38,779 bases of DNA, from NCBI GenBank assembly GCA_018819925.1, contig JAHJPG010000053.1:1-38779 (forward strand), in the 5' to 3' direction. A program made the translations under genes and the position numbers. The first letter of the stretch is position 1, and the number at the start of each line of letters is the position of its first letter. This document shows positions 25,289 through 34,284 of the stretch, piece by piece. The stretch is from Pseudomonadota bacterium. Lineage in GTDB: Bacteria; Desulfobacterota; Desulfarculia; Desulfarculales; Desulfarculaceae. The notes below the pieces were generated by a model, which searched no databases, was not told where the DNA came from, and was given only the letters and a program-made list of their open reading frames with translations.

Positions 25289-26145
25289 GCGTCAGGGAGA
25301 TCGGCTTCGGCTTTTCGCCGTGCCCCAACGACACCTTCGCCTTTTACGCGGCCACCCATGGCCTGGTGGACACCGGGGGGTGGCGGCTGCGGCCGGAGAT
25401 GGCCGACGTGGAAGAGTTGAACCGCCGGGCCCTGGCCGGTGAGTTGGAGCTGACCAAGCTCAGTTTTCCCGCCCTGGGCCGCTGTTTGGACCGCTACGGC
25501 CTGCTGAGAGCCGGGGCCGCCCTGGGCAGGGGTTGCGGCCCCCTGGTGGTGTGCCGCCCGGGTTTCGACCTGGAGCGCCTTGACTCGGTAACCGTGGCCG
25601 TGCCCGGATTCAACACCACCGCCTTTTTGCTGCTCAGTCTTTATCTGGGCCAGGCGCCCCAGGCCCGGGCCATGGTCTTCGATCAGATCATGCCCGCCGT
25701 GGCCCGGGGCGAGTTCGAGGCGGGTTTGATTATTCACGAGGGGCGCTTCACCTACGGCGGCCACGGCTTGGCCGCGCCAGTGGATTTGGGGGCCTGGTGG
25801 GAGCAGACCAGCGGCCTGCCCATTCCCCTGGGGTGCATAGCCGCCCGCCGTGACCTTGGGCCCGAGGCCGCCCACCGGCTGGAAGAAATTTTGGCGGCCA
25901 GCGTGGCCCATGCCCAGGCCCACACCCTGGCCTCGCAAGAGTTCGTGCTGGCCCACGCCCAAGAGCTTGAGCCCCAGGTGGTGGCCAGCCACATCGGGCT
26001 GTACGTGAATGACTTCAGCCGCGATCTGGGCTCCCAGGGGCTGGCCGCGGTGGAGGAGCTTCTGGCCCGGGGGCGTGGGGTGGGCCTGTTGCCCAGCGCT
26101 CCCAATGCCCTGTTGGCGGGGCAGGAAATTTTTTTGACCCCATAG
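25285..26145 (+). CDS. mqnD: 1,4-dihydroxy-6-naphthoate synthase
   Basis: Converts cyclic dehypoxanthine futalosine to 1,4-dihydroxy-6-naphthoate, which feeds menaquinone. The 286-aa product has a periplasmic-binding-protein-like fold with the diagnostic FGFSPCPNDTFAFYA at the start, VEELNRRALAGELELTKLSFPALG, GPLVVCRPG, VAVPGFNTTAFLLLSLYLG and IIHEGRFTYGGHGL (catalytic His region). Length is normal. The GTG start overlaps the mqnB stop. mqnA, mqnC and mqnE are not in this window. Confidence 0.95.
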   Translation: MSVREIGFGFSPCPNDTFAFYAATHGLVDTGGWRLRPEMADVEELNRRALAGELELTKLSFPALGRCLDRYGLLRAGAALGRGCGPLVVCRPGFDLERLDSVTVAVPGFNTTAFLLLSLYLGQAPQARAMVFDQIMPAVARGEFEAGLIIHEGRFTYGGHGLAAPVDLGAWWEQTSGLPIPLGCIAARRDLGPEAAHRLEEILAASVAHAQAHTLASQEFVLAHAQELEPQVVASHIGLYVNDFSRDLGSQGLAAVEELLARGRGVGLLPSAPNALLAGQEIFLTP

Positions 26146-26216
26146 TGCGCGATGCGATAAATTTACCCCGACCCCTTGTGAGTTAACGACGGCATTTTTG
26201 TCTGGATGGTAAAAAG

Positions 26217-27089
26217 GTGGAACCCGAGCCGCGACGAGGTTTTCTCCAGCGAATTAGGCAGGCCCTGGGCGTAAAACCCGCCAACACCTCCGAGGAGCTG
26301 GAGCGCGAGATTCACGGGCTGGTTGACCAAGGCGAGGCCAAGGGGCTTATAACCGCCAACGAAGGGCGCATGATCGAGGCGGTGCTGGACTTGGACGAAA
26401 CCACCACCGGCCAGATCATGGTGCCGCGCACCGAGATGGCCACTGTGCCGGGCACGGCCAGCCTGGAAGAGGTGGTGCGGTTAATCGTGGACTCTGGTCA
26501 CTCGCGCCTGCCCATCACCGGCGAAGACCTGGACCACATCATCGGGGTGGTCCACGCCAAGGACCTGCTGCCCCATTGGGGAAGGGTCGGCCAAGAGGTC
26601 GGCCTGGCCAAGATAAGCCGCCCGCCCTTTTTCGTGCCCCAGTCCAAACCGGTGGATCAACTGTTCAGCGACTTCAAGCGCAAACGGGTGCATCTGGCCA
26701 TCGTGGTGGACGAATATGGCGGCACCGCCGGCATCGTGACCATCGAGGACGTGCTGGAAGAGATCGTGGGCGAGATCATCGACGAATACGACCAGGACGA
26801 GTCCCAGATAATGGAGCAGGCCGACGGGTCGTTGTTGGTGGATGGCCGCCTGGAGGTGGAGAAGCTGGCCGAGCACCTGGGCATGGACCTACCCGAGGAA
26901 CTGCCCGAAGGGCGCTTCGAAACGGTGGGCGGCTTTGTCACCACCCTGCTGGGGCGCGTCCCCCGCACCCAGGAAGAGGTTGCCTACGGCCCGTTGCGCA
27001 TGGTGGTGGTCGGGGCCGACGAGCGTCGCGTCACCCAGGTGCAGGTCCACCACGCTTCCCACCCCGCCGCGCCCACCCACGGAGACTGA
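26217..27089 (+). CDS. CBS-domain CorC/HlyC-family protein
   Basis: Cytoplasmic CBS-pair protein of the CorC/YbeX type, 290 aa, with no membrane domain. A leading helix region (EELEREIHGLVDQGEAKGLIT) is followed by MVPRTEMATVP, two CBS motifs (about 70-185), VDEYGGTAGIVTIEDVLEEIVGEIIDE, and the CorC_HlyC C-terminal domain (about 205-285) with GSLLVDGRLEVEKL. Family members are linked to Mg or Co efflux and, for YbeX, to ribosome biology. The GTG start is inferred; the ribosome binding site is weak. The ybeX-lnt pairing is conserved. Confidence 0.9.
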   Translation: MEPEPRRGFLQRIRQALGVKPANTSEELEREIHGLVDQGEAKGLITANEGRMIEAVLDLDETTTGQIMVPRTEMATVPGTASLEEVVRLIVDSGHSRLPITGEDLDHIIGVVHAKDLLPHWGRVGQEVGLAKISRPPFFVPQSKPVDQLFSDFKRKRVHLAIVVDEYGGTAGIVTIEDVLEEIVGEIIDEYDQDESQIMEQADGSLLVDGRLEVEKLAEHLGMDLPEELPEGRFETVGGFVTTLLGRVPRTQEEVAYGPLRMVVVGADERRVTQVQVHHASHPAAPTHGD

Positions 27090-27095
27090 ACCCTA

Positions 27096-28664
27096 GTGGC
27101 CATCTTTGCCCGCTGGCGCCCCGGATGGAGCGCCGCCCTGACCGCCGTGTTGGCGGGGCTGGCCCTGGCTGCGGCCTTTCCGCCCTTGGACCTATGGCCC
27201 TTGTCCCTGGTGGGGGTGGCCCCTTTCATCATGCTGGCTCGCCGCCTGAGCCCCCGCCGCGCCCTGATCGCCGGTTGGCTGGGCGGCTTGGCCCTGTTCA
27301 CCGGGCTCATGTATTGGATCCTGGTGGTCATGACCATCTACGGCGGCCTGAACTGGGTTCTGGCCGGGCTGGTCCTGTTTTTATTCGCATGGTATCTGGG
27401 CTCATACCTGGGCATTTTTTGCTGGCTGGTCAGCCTGGGGAGCCGGGGGGGGATCAGCCCCCTGTTGATTGCTCCCCTGGCCTGGGCCGGGCTGGAGTGG
27501 GTGCGCTCATTCGCCTTCACCGGGGTGCCCTGGCTGCCCTTGGCCATGGGCCTGGACGGTAGTCTGCCCCTGATGCAGAGCGCCGAACTGTGGAGCACCA
27601 GCGGCCTTTCGCTGCTGCTGGTGCTGGTGAACGCCTTGGTGGCCGAGGCGGTGCGCACCCCCTACCGCGCGGCTCCCTGGTGGCGGCGGGGGGCGGCCCT
27701 GGTCTTGGGCGTGGCGTTGGTGGCCGGCGGCTGGTGGTGGGGAGCGGGCCGCCTGGAGCAGGTGGAGGCCGCCGCCAAGGATGCGCCCAACATGGCGGTG
27801 AGCGTGGTGCAAGGCGATGTTTCCCTGCCCATGCTGTGGCAAAAGGCCCTGCGCCCGGTGGTGGTGGAGCGCCACGTAAAGGCCACCCGCCGCGAGGCGG
27901 CCAAAGTGCCCCAGCGGCCCTGGCTGGTGGTCTGGCCCGAATCGGCCGCGCCCTTTTATTTCATGCGCGACGCCCGGCCCAGCCTGCCGGTGTTGAACCT
28001 GGCCCGTGAGCTTGACGCCTACATCATGCTGGGCTCGCTGGGGGCGGTGGAGCGCGAAGGCAGGCTCAAGGTGACCAACCGGTCGTGGATGGTGGGCCCC
28101 GACGGCACGGCCGCCGGTTTTTATGACAAGGTGCATCTGGTGCCCTTTGGCGAGTACGTGCCCTGGAGCCAGCTATTGTTTTTCGTGCGGGCCGTGGCCC
28201 AGATCGGCGTGGACTTCGCCGTGGGGCAACAGGGCAAGGCGCTCCACGCCGGATCGGTGGCGGTGGGGCCCCTGATCTGCTATGAGTCGATCTTTCCCGA
28301 ACTGGCTCGGGACATGCGCCGGGCCGGGGCCAGGCTGTTGGTGAACCAGACCAACGACGCCTGGTTCGGGCGCACCAGCGCGCCCTATCAGCATATGGCC
28401 CACTTGCGTTTCAGAGCGGTGGAGAACCGCCTGGCCTGCGCCCGGGCGGCCAATACCGGCATCTCCGGTTTTGTGATGCCCAGCGGCCGGGTGGTGCAGG
28501 CCACCGGGCTTTTCAAGCCGGCGGTGGCCAGCGCCCGGCTGCCGCTGATGAACCAAGACACTTTTTACCTGCGCCACGGCGAAATAGTAGGTCCGACCGC
28601 CTTGGGGGCGGTTTTGCTCCTGCTGCTCTGGGCCCTGTGGCGCACGGAAAAACGAGAGGCATAG
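27096..28664 (+). CDS. lnt: apolipoprotein N-acyltransferase
   Basis: Adds the third acyl chain to bacterial lipoproteins in the inner membrane. The 522-aa product has several membrane helices in the first about 220 residues and a last one near residues 497-517. The nitrilase-like periplasmic domain (about 225-490) has the triad: Glu in VVWPESAAPF, Lys in YDKVHLVPFGEYVPW and Cys in LICYESIFPELAR. NQTNDAWFG and NTGISG are also typical. The GTG start is six bases after the CorC gene. Its presence supports a two-membrane cell. Confidence 0.95.
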   Translation: MAIFARWRPGWSAALTAVLAGLALAAAFPPLDLWPLSLVGVAPFIMLARRLSPRRALIAGWLGGLALFTGLMYWILVVMTIYGGLNWVLAGLVLFLFAWYLGSYLGIFCWLVSLGSRGGISPLLIAPLAWAGLEWVRSFAFTGVPWLPLAMGLDGSLPLMQSAELWSTSGLSLLLVLVNALVAEAVRTPYRAAPWWRRGAALVLGVALVAGGWWWGAGRLEQVEAAAKDAPNMAVSVVQGDVSLPMLWQKALRPVVVERHVKATRREAAKVPQRPWLVVWPESAAPFYFMRDARPSLPVLNLARELDAYIMLGSLGAVEREGRLKVTNRSWMVGPDGTAAGFYDKVHLVPFGEYVPWSQLLFFVRAVAQIGVDFAVGQQGKALHAGSVAVGPLICYESIFPELARDMRRAGARLLVNQTNDAWFGRTSAPYQHMAHLRFRAVENRLACARAANTGISGFVMPSGRVVQATGLFKPAVASARLPLMNQDTFYLRHGEIVGPTALGAVLLLLLWALWRTEKREA

Positions 28665-28666
28665 CC

Positions 28667-29765
28667 ATGTACGAGGAGATCAAGGAAAAACTGGACGAAT
28701 TGACTGAACGCCTCAACCTGCTTCGGGAGTATCTTTGACCCTGCCGGCAAGCAGGCCCGCCTGGCCGAGTTGGACAAGCTCATGGCCAGGGAAGGGTTTT
28801 GGGACGATCAGGACGCGGCCAAGGAGGTGATGCAGGAGCGCTCCGGCTTGGCCGACGGCTTGGAGTCCCTGGCCACGCTAAGTCAACAGGCCGAGGACGC
28901 CGGGGTGCTCTTGGAGTTGAGCCAGGAAGAGCAGGACAAGGCCACGGCCAAGGAGGTGGCCCAAAGCCTGGAGGCGTTGGAAAACGGAGTGGCCGGCTTG
29001 GAGGCCAAGCGCCTGCTGGGCGAGCCCGACGACCACCGTTCGGCCATCCTGGCGGTCAACGCCGGGGCGGGGGGCACCGATGCTCAGGACTGGGCCGAGA
29101 TGCTCCTGAGGCTCTACACCCGCTTCGCCGAGCGCCACGGCTTTGAGGTCAAGATAATTGACTTGCAGGAGGGCGACGAGGCGGGTATCAAAAGCGCCAC
29201 CCTGGAGGTGAACGGCCACCAGGCCTATGGCTTGTTGAAGGGAGAAGGCGGCATCCACCGCCTGGTGCGCATCAGCCCCTTTGACGCCTCCCACCGCCGG
29301 CACACCGCCTTCGCCTCCTTGTCGGTATCGCCCCAAGTGGATGAGGACATCGAGATAGAGATAAACGAGAACGACCTGCGCATCGACACCTACCGCGCCT
29401 CCGGGGCCGGCGGCCAGCACGTTAACAAAACCTCTTCGGCGGTGCGCATAACCCACTTGCCCACCGGGGTGGTGGTGCAGTGCCAGAACGAAAAGAGCCA
29501 GCACCGCAACCGCGATCTGGCCATGAAGGTGCTCCGGGCCCGGCTCTATGAGTTGGAGTTGGCCAAGCGCCAAGCCGAGAAGCAACAGACCTATGACAAC
29601 CAACAGGAGATATCCTGGGGCAGCCAGATACGCTCCTATGTGCTGGCCCCTTACCGCCTGGTGAAGGACCACCGCACCGGGGTGGAAATGGGCAACGTGG
29701 ACGCGGTGTTGGATGGCGACCTGGACAGCTTCGTGCAGGGATACCTGCTCTGGCGCTCCCAGTAA
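28667..29765 (+). CDS. prfB: peptide chain release factor 2, with programmed +1 frameshift
   Basis: Ends translation at UGA and UAA. The first 23 codons (ATG at 28667) run in one frame to CTT TGA at 28733-28738. Shifting +1 at CTT, so that GAC at 28737 is read next, continues in the long frame to 29765 and gives 365 aa, the same as E. coli RF2. The RF2 tripeptide SPF (RISPFDAS) and GGQ (SGAGGQHVNKTSSAV) are present. Reading only the long frame from the ATG at 28770 would miss the N-terminus. It starts two bases after the lnt stop and is followed by a terminator. Confidence 0.96.
28725..28739 (+). promoter_or_regulatory. RF2 autoregulatory frameshift site
   Basis: The order is GGGAG, then TAT CTT TGA C. 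The Shine-Dalgarno-like GGGAG sits three bases before the slippery CTT, and the in-frame UGA is followed by C, a poor termination context. This is the classic site at which low RF2 lets ribosomes slip +1 and make more RF2. Confidence 0.95.
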
Positions 29766-29791
29766 CCGGCGAGTAACCGGCCGGCGACTTC

Positions 29792-29822
29792 GCGCCGCTC
29801 CCCTGGAGCGGCGCTTTGTTTT
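29792..29822 (+). terminator. rho-independent terminator after prfB
   Basis: A perfect 10-bp stem (29792-29801 with 29805-29814) with a 3-base loop is followed by TTTGTTTT (29815-29822). It lies about 25 bases after the prfB stop. On the minus strand the stem is not followed by a T-run, so it serves prfB rather than the convergent amidase gene. Confidence 0.9.
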
Positions 29823-29837
29823 GCATTGGAAGGCCCG

Positions 29838-31577
29838 CTAGCTCTCGGCCCGCTTGAGTTGCTTGGCGTAGCGTACGATGCCATCGGCGATGCCCTGGGC
29901 CACCGCCTCGCGGTAGGCCTTGTTGCCCAGCCGGCGGTGCTCCTGGGGGTTGGTGATGAAGCCGACCTCCACCAGCACCGCAGGCATGCGCGCGCCGATG
30001 AGCACGTAGAAGGGGGCTTGTTTGACTTCCAGGTCGTTGACCTTGGCCTTATGTCCCGCCTGTTTGAGCAACTCGCCGTGAACCGCGCGGGCAAGGTGGT
30101 TGGACTCGTTGATCTTGGAGTTGAGCATCAGGTCGTTGAGGATCACCTGGAGGTCGCTGATGGAACGGGTGGTGGTGGCGTTTTCCCGGGCGGCCACCCG
30201 CATGGACTCCTCGTCCGAGGCCAGGTTAAGGAAGTAGGTCTCGATGCCGTTGAGCCTGTGGCTGGCTGCGGCGTTGGCGTGGATGGACACGAAAATATCG
30301 GCGTCCTTGGTGTTGGCGAAGGCGGTGCGTTCCTCCAGGTCGAGGTAGGTGTCCCCCTGGCGGGTGAGCAGCACCTCCGCCCCCAACATTTTGCGCAGTT
30401 TGGCCGCCACCCGCTGGGCTATGTCCATCACCAGGGTCTTTTCCTGCATGCCCTTCCACTGGGCCCCTGGGTCCTTGCCGCCGTGGCCGGGATCTATCAC
30501 CACGCGTTTCACCCCCAGGCCCAGGGCAGCGGCCAGGCTCAGATCGGGCGGCTGTTTGCTGGCCTTGCCCCGTGGAACCCGGCGCTCCCGCTGGGCTTGG
30601 CTGGCTTGGGCCTTGGCCCGGGGCTGCTGGCCAAAGCAGTCGATCACCACCCTGAAGGGGTCGTTCAGGGTGAAGACCTTGTAGCTGGCCAGGCGCTTGA
30701 TATCCAGGACCATGCGCACCGTGTCCGGGGTGTATTGCCCGGCCCGGGCCGCTTGCAGCAGGCCGTCGCCGATGGGCACCTTGGCATCGAAGCCCTGGGG
30801 CAGGCTGGCTCCCTTTAGGTCCAAATACAGGCGGCGGGGCTTGTCGTGGTCCGGGTCCTTTTTGAGAAGTGCGCTGTTGTAGGGCACCGGCCGCTCCAGG
30901 CCGATGACCACCCGGGTGTAGGTGGGGGTGGACCAGTGCCTCAGGCCCTTCACCTTGGCCAGGGCGCCGGCCGGGCGTTTGCCGGTGGCGGCCGGGGGAG
31001 AGGCCTTGGCCGGGGGCTGGCTATTGGCCTGGTCCCGCTGGCCGCTGGCCAGTTGTTCCTCCAAGGCGTCCAGGCGCTTCTTGGCCCGGGGGGCCATGTC
31101 GCCCCGGGGGTAGTTCACCGTGACCCGCAAATATTCCAGGTAGGCCTGCTTGGGGTCCTTGGCCTCTTCGTAGAGCCCGGCCAGCATGACCTGGCCGTCA
31201 TCGGCCAGGCGGGAGTCGGGGAAGCGGTTCACCAGGCGCTTGAACAGGTCCACGGCTTGGTGAAAGTCGTCGTCGCGCTTGAAGCGGCGCCAGGCCTGGC
31301 CGTGGATGCGGCCCATCCACAGCAGGGCGCCCGGGGCGTAGGTCCCCCTGGGGTTGGCGGTGTAGACCCGGGCGAAGCGGTCGGCCAGGCTCTGCCAGTT
31401 CTGGTAGACCTCCTGGGCCTTGGGATGCTCCAGCAGCCAATGGTAGTCGGCCCTGGCCTGGTCGTAGATGGCCTTGTCGTCCTGGGCCAGGGCCGGGGAG
31501 GCCCCGGCCAGGCCGGCCAAAAGGGCCAGGCCCAGCAGCAGCATGAGCGCCCTAGCCCAGCTCACCTTGCCACTCAT
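29838..31577 (-). CDS. secreted N-acetylmuramoyl-L-alanine amidase with AMIN domain
   Basis: Periplasmic zinc amidase that cuts stem peptides from murein, usually at division. A signal peptide covers residues 1-31 (cleavage after ALA). Residues about 33-175 form a TPR-like helical region. An AMIN domain follows at about 208-315 (VKGLRHWSTPTYTRVVI), then a Pro/Arg-rich linker and the Amidase_3 domain at about 356-575. Predicted zinc ligands are His 365 (DPGHGG), Glu 379 and His 433 (SIHAN); the catalytic Glu is 537 (VLVEVGF). At 579 aa it is longer than E. coli AmiC because of the N-terminal helical region. It overlaps mutS by 26 bases. Confidence 0.94.
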   Translation of the reverse strand: MSGKVSWARALMLLLGLALLAGLAGASPALAQDDKAIYDQARADYHWLLEHPKAQEVYQNWQSLADRFARVYTANPRGTYAPGALLWMGRIHGQAWRRFKRDDDFHQAVDLFKRLVNRFPDSRLADDGQVMLAGLYEEAKDPKQAYLEYLRVTVNYPRGDMAPRAKKRLDALEEQLASGQRDQANSQPPAKASPPAATGKRPAGALAKVKGLRHWSTPTYTRVVIGLERPVPYNSALLKKDPDHDKPRRLYLDLKGASLPQGFDAKVPIGDGLLQAARAGQYTPDTVRMVLDIKRLASYKVFTLNDPFRVVIDCFGQQPRAKAQASQAQRERRVPRGKASKQPPDLSLAAALGLGVKRVVIDPGHGGKDPGAQWKGMQEKTLVMDIAQRVAAKLRKMLGAEVLLTRQGDTYLDLEERTAFANTKDADIFVSIHANAAASHRLNGIETYFLNLASDEESMRVAARENATTTRSISDLQVILNDLMLNSKINESNHLARAVHGELLKQAGHKAKVNDLEVKQAPFYVLIGARMPAVLVEVGFITNPQEHRRLGNKAYREAVAQGIADGIVRYAKQLKRAES

Positions 31578-34197
31578 TGAGAAGGTTCAGGGCCTCCAGG
31601 GGGGTCAGGCGGGACAGGTCCAGTTTGGCCAGAGACTGGAGCACGGGGTGTCCGTCGCCGCCGAACAGGGCCAACTGGCCGCCAGCAGAAGGCGGGACGG
31701 GCGGGGCCGGCTCCTGGCGCGAACCCTGCTCCAGGCGTTCCAGGATCTGGCGCGCCCGGGCCAAAACCGGCTCGGGCAGACCGGCCAGACGGGCCACGGC
31801 CAGGCCATAGGAGCGGCTCACTCCGCCGGGGGCCAGGCGGCGCAAAAAGACGATGGAGCCTTGATATTCCTTGACCGCCACGTTGAAGTTCTTGGCCCGG
31901 GGGTGGGTGGCGGCCAGCTCGGTAAGCTCGTGGTAGTGGGTGGCGAACAGGGTCTTGACCCCCACCCCGTCCAAATCGTGCAGGTGCTCGGCCACGGCCC
32001 AGGCCAGGGACAGGCCGTCAAAGGTGGAGGTGCCCCGGCCCACCTCGTCCAGGATCACCAGGGAGCGGGGGGTGGCCTGGGCCAGGATCTGGCTGGTTTC
32101 GGTCATCTCCACCATGAAGGTGGAACGCCCCCCGGCCAGGTCGTCCATGGCCCCCACCCGGGTGAAGATGCGGTCCAGCAGGGGCAGGCGGGCAGCCTCG
32201 GCGGGCACGAAGGAGCCGGCCTGGGCCAGCAGGCAGATCAGGGCCACCTGGCGCAGGATGGTGGACTTGCCGGCCATGTTGGGGCCGGTGATGATGAGCA
32301 CCTGCTGCCCTTGGTCGTCCAGGCGCGCGTCGTTGGGCACGAACTCGCCCTCTTTTAGCATCTGCTCCACCACCGGGTGGCGGCCGGCGGTTATGACCAG
32401 CTCCCCGGCGGGGATCATGCGGGGGCGGGTGTAGTCGCGGCTTTGGGCCAGGCGGGCCAGGCCGGCCAAGACGTCCACCTCGGCCACCGCCCGGGAGGCG
32501 GCCACCAGGCGGGGGCCCTCGGCGGCCACGGCCAGGCGTAGCTCTTCGAACAGCGCCCGCTCCATTTCCAGGGCCTTTTCCTCGGCCCCCAGCACGGCGG
32601 CTTCCTTTTCCTTCAGCTCCGGGGTGATGAAGCGCTCGGCGTTGGCCAGGGTCTGCTTGCGCAAGAAGCTATCGGGCACTTTGTCCTGGTGGGCCCTGGT
32701 CACTTCGATGTAGTAGCCGAAGACCTTGTTGAAACCCACCTTGAGCGAACCGATGCCCGTGGCCGCGCGCAAGTCGGCCTGCAAGCTGGCGATCCAGTCC
32801 TTGCCCGCGCCCTTGAGCTTGCGCTGCTCATCCAACTCCGGGCTCACCCCGGCGGCGATGACTCCGCCCTCGGCCAGGCTGCCCGGCGGGCTGGGGGTGA
32901 GGGATTCATACAGCCGCTGGGCCAAGCCGCCCAAGCCGGACATCTGCTCCAAACGCGAGGCCACCAAGACGGACTGCAATGGCTTCAGCATTACCCGCAG
33001 CCCGGGCAGGGCCAACAGGGCGTCGCGCAGGGCGGCCAAATCCCGGGGCGTGGCCTGGCCCAGGCTGGCCCGGCCCGCCAGGCGGGGCAGGTCGGGCAGC
33101 TCGTCCAGGGCCGCGCGCAGGCCGTCCAGCAGCAGGGGGTCGCTCACCAACTCCTCCACGGCCTGGTGGCGGGCCTCGATGGCCTCCAGGGAGCGCAGGG
33201 GGAAGGCCAGCCATTGTTTGAGCAGGCGGCCGCCCATGGGGGTGGCGGTATGGTCCACCGCGTGCAGCAGGGAGCCCTTGCGCCCCCCGGCGGCGATGGA
33301 GCGGAACAGCTCAAGGTTGCGCTGGGCCGCCGCGTCCAGCACCAGGTGGCTTGCCACCCGGTACAGGCTCAAGGGCTCGATGTGTTCGGGGCTGGTGCGC
33401 TGGGTGGCCAGCACCGCCGACCAGGCCAGGGCCGCGGCCACCAGGGCCGGTTCGCAGGCCTCGGCGTCCCCTTCGTCCGGCAGACGGCGTTCCAGCAGCT
33501 GCCGGGCCTGGGCCGGGGTGGGGGGGCGTCCGGTTTGCAGGCTGCGGGGCAGGGACGCGCCCATTGCGCCTAGATCGCCCAGGCCGGGATGGGCAGCCTG
33601 GCTCTCGGCCAGGACCAACTCAGCCGGCTCCAAGCGGGCCAGCTCGTCGGCCAGGGCCGGTCCGGGCAGCAGGGTGGTGGCCAGAAATTCGCCGCTGGCC
33701 AGGTCCAGGCAGGCCAGTCCCAGGCTCTCGCGGGCGAAATAGAGCGCGGCCAGGTAGCGGTGGTCCCGGGGGGGCAGATGGTTGGGGTCGGTGAACATCC
33801 CCGGGCTCACCACCCGGGTGATCTCCCTTTTGACCAAACCCTTGGCGAGCTTGGGGTCTTCCACCTGGTCGCACACCGCCACCTTGTAGCCTTCTTGGAC
33901 CATCTTGGCCAAGTAGGCGTCCACCGCCCGGTGGGGCACCCCGCACATGGGGATGGGGTCGGGATGGTCCTTGTCGCGGCTGGTGAGGGCGATGGAGAGC
34001 ACCTTGGACGCCACCACCGCGTCCTCGAAAAACATCTCGTAGAAGTCGCCCATGCGGAAAAAGAGGATGCAGTCGGGCACCCGCTCTTTAAGCTCGAAAA
34101 ATTGGCGTAGCATGGGCGTGTCCCGGGAGGGACTGGGGGATGCGTTTCCTGGGCGGCCGAGGCTGTTGCCGGAATCAGGCTGGGCGGCGCGGCTCAT
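31552..34197 (-). CDS. mutS: DNA mismatch repair protein MutS
   Basis: Recognises mismatches and small loops and starts repair with MutL. The mismatch-binding FRMGDFYEMFFEDA with its Phe-x-Glu is close to the N-terminus. Connector, core and clamp domains follow, and the ATPase domain has Walker A GPNMAGKSTILRQ, STFMVEMTE, LVILDEVGRGTSTFDGLS and ATHYHEL. It is 881 aa from the ATG at 34197. GTG codons at 34212 and 34215 sit nearer an AAGGGA and could be used instead, adding five or six residues; an ATG at 34113 is a further option. The start is therefore uncertain, the identity is not. Confidence 0.96.
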   Translation of the reverse strand: MSRAAQPDSGNSLGRPGNASPSPSRDTPMLRQFFELKERVPDCILFFRMGDFYEMFFEDAVVASKVLSIALTSRDKDHPDPIPMCGVPHRAVDAYLAKMVQEGYKVAVCDQVEDPKLAKGLVKREITRVVSPGMFTDPNHLPPRDHRYLAALYFARESLGLACLDLASGEFLATTLLPGPALADELARLEPAELVLAESQAAHPGLGDLGAMGASLPRSLQTGRPPTPAQARQLLERRLPDEGDAEACEPALVAAALAWSAVLATQRTSPEHIEPLSLYRVASHLVLDAAAQRNLELFRSIAAGGRKGSLLHAVDHTATPMGGRLLKQWLAFPLRSLEAIEARHQAVEELVSDPLLLDGLRAALDELPDLPRLAGRASLGQATPRDLAALRDALLALPGLRVMLKPLQSVLVASRLEQMSGLGGLAQRLYESLTPSPPGSLAEGGVIAAGVSPELDEQRKLKGAGKDWIASLQADLRAATGIGSLKVGFNKVFGYYIEVTRAHQDKVPDSFLRKQTLANAERFITPELKEKEAAVLGAEEKALEMERALFEELRLAVAAEGPRLVAASRAVAEVDVLAGLARLAQSRDYTRPRMIPAGELVITAGRHPVVEQMLKEGEFVPNDARLDDQGQQVLIITGPNMAGKSTILRQVALICLLAQAGSFVPAEAARLPLLDRIFTRVGAMDDLAGGRSTFMVEMTETSQILAQATPRSLVILDEVGRGTSTFDGLSLAWAVAEHLHDLDGVGVKTLFATHYHELTELAATHPRAKNFNVAVKEYQGSIVFLRRLAPGGVSRSYGLAVARLAGLPEPVLARARQILERLEQGSRQEPAPPVPPSAGGQLALFGGDGHPVLQSLAKLDLSRLTPLEALNLLNEWQGELG

Positions 34198-34284
34198 GGT
34201 TGGCTGGGGCACCACTCCCTTGGGGTTAGTAGTCCAAGTTCCTGCTTAACATAGCAGAAAAGCTTGGCAACCGCCAGACGGCCA

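Noticed and set aside
28736..28738. In-frame TGA near the start of prfB, which might mark a pseudogene
   Set aside because: It is the conserved programmed frameshift site of RF2, with the expected upstream element and correct +1 continuation.
29761..29782. Short direct repeat (two copies of AGTAACCGGC) over the prfB stop codon
   Set aside because: Only 10 bases, two copies and in different frames; most likely a small local duplication with no functional sign.
34216..34284. A separate promoter for mutS in the 87-base gap after lapB
   Set aside because: A TATGTT and a TTGCCA occur but are only 11 bases apart; no properly spaced pair is present.
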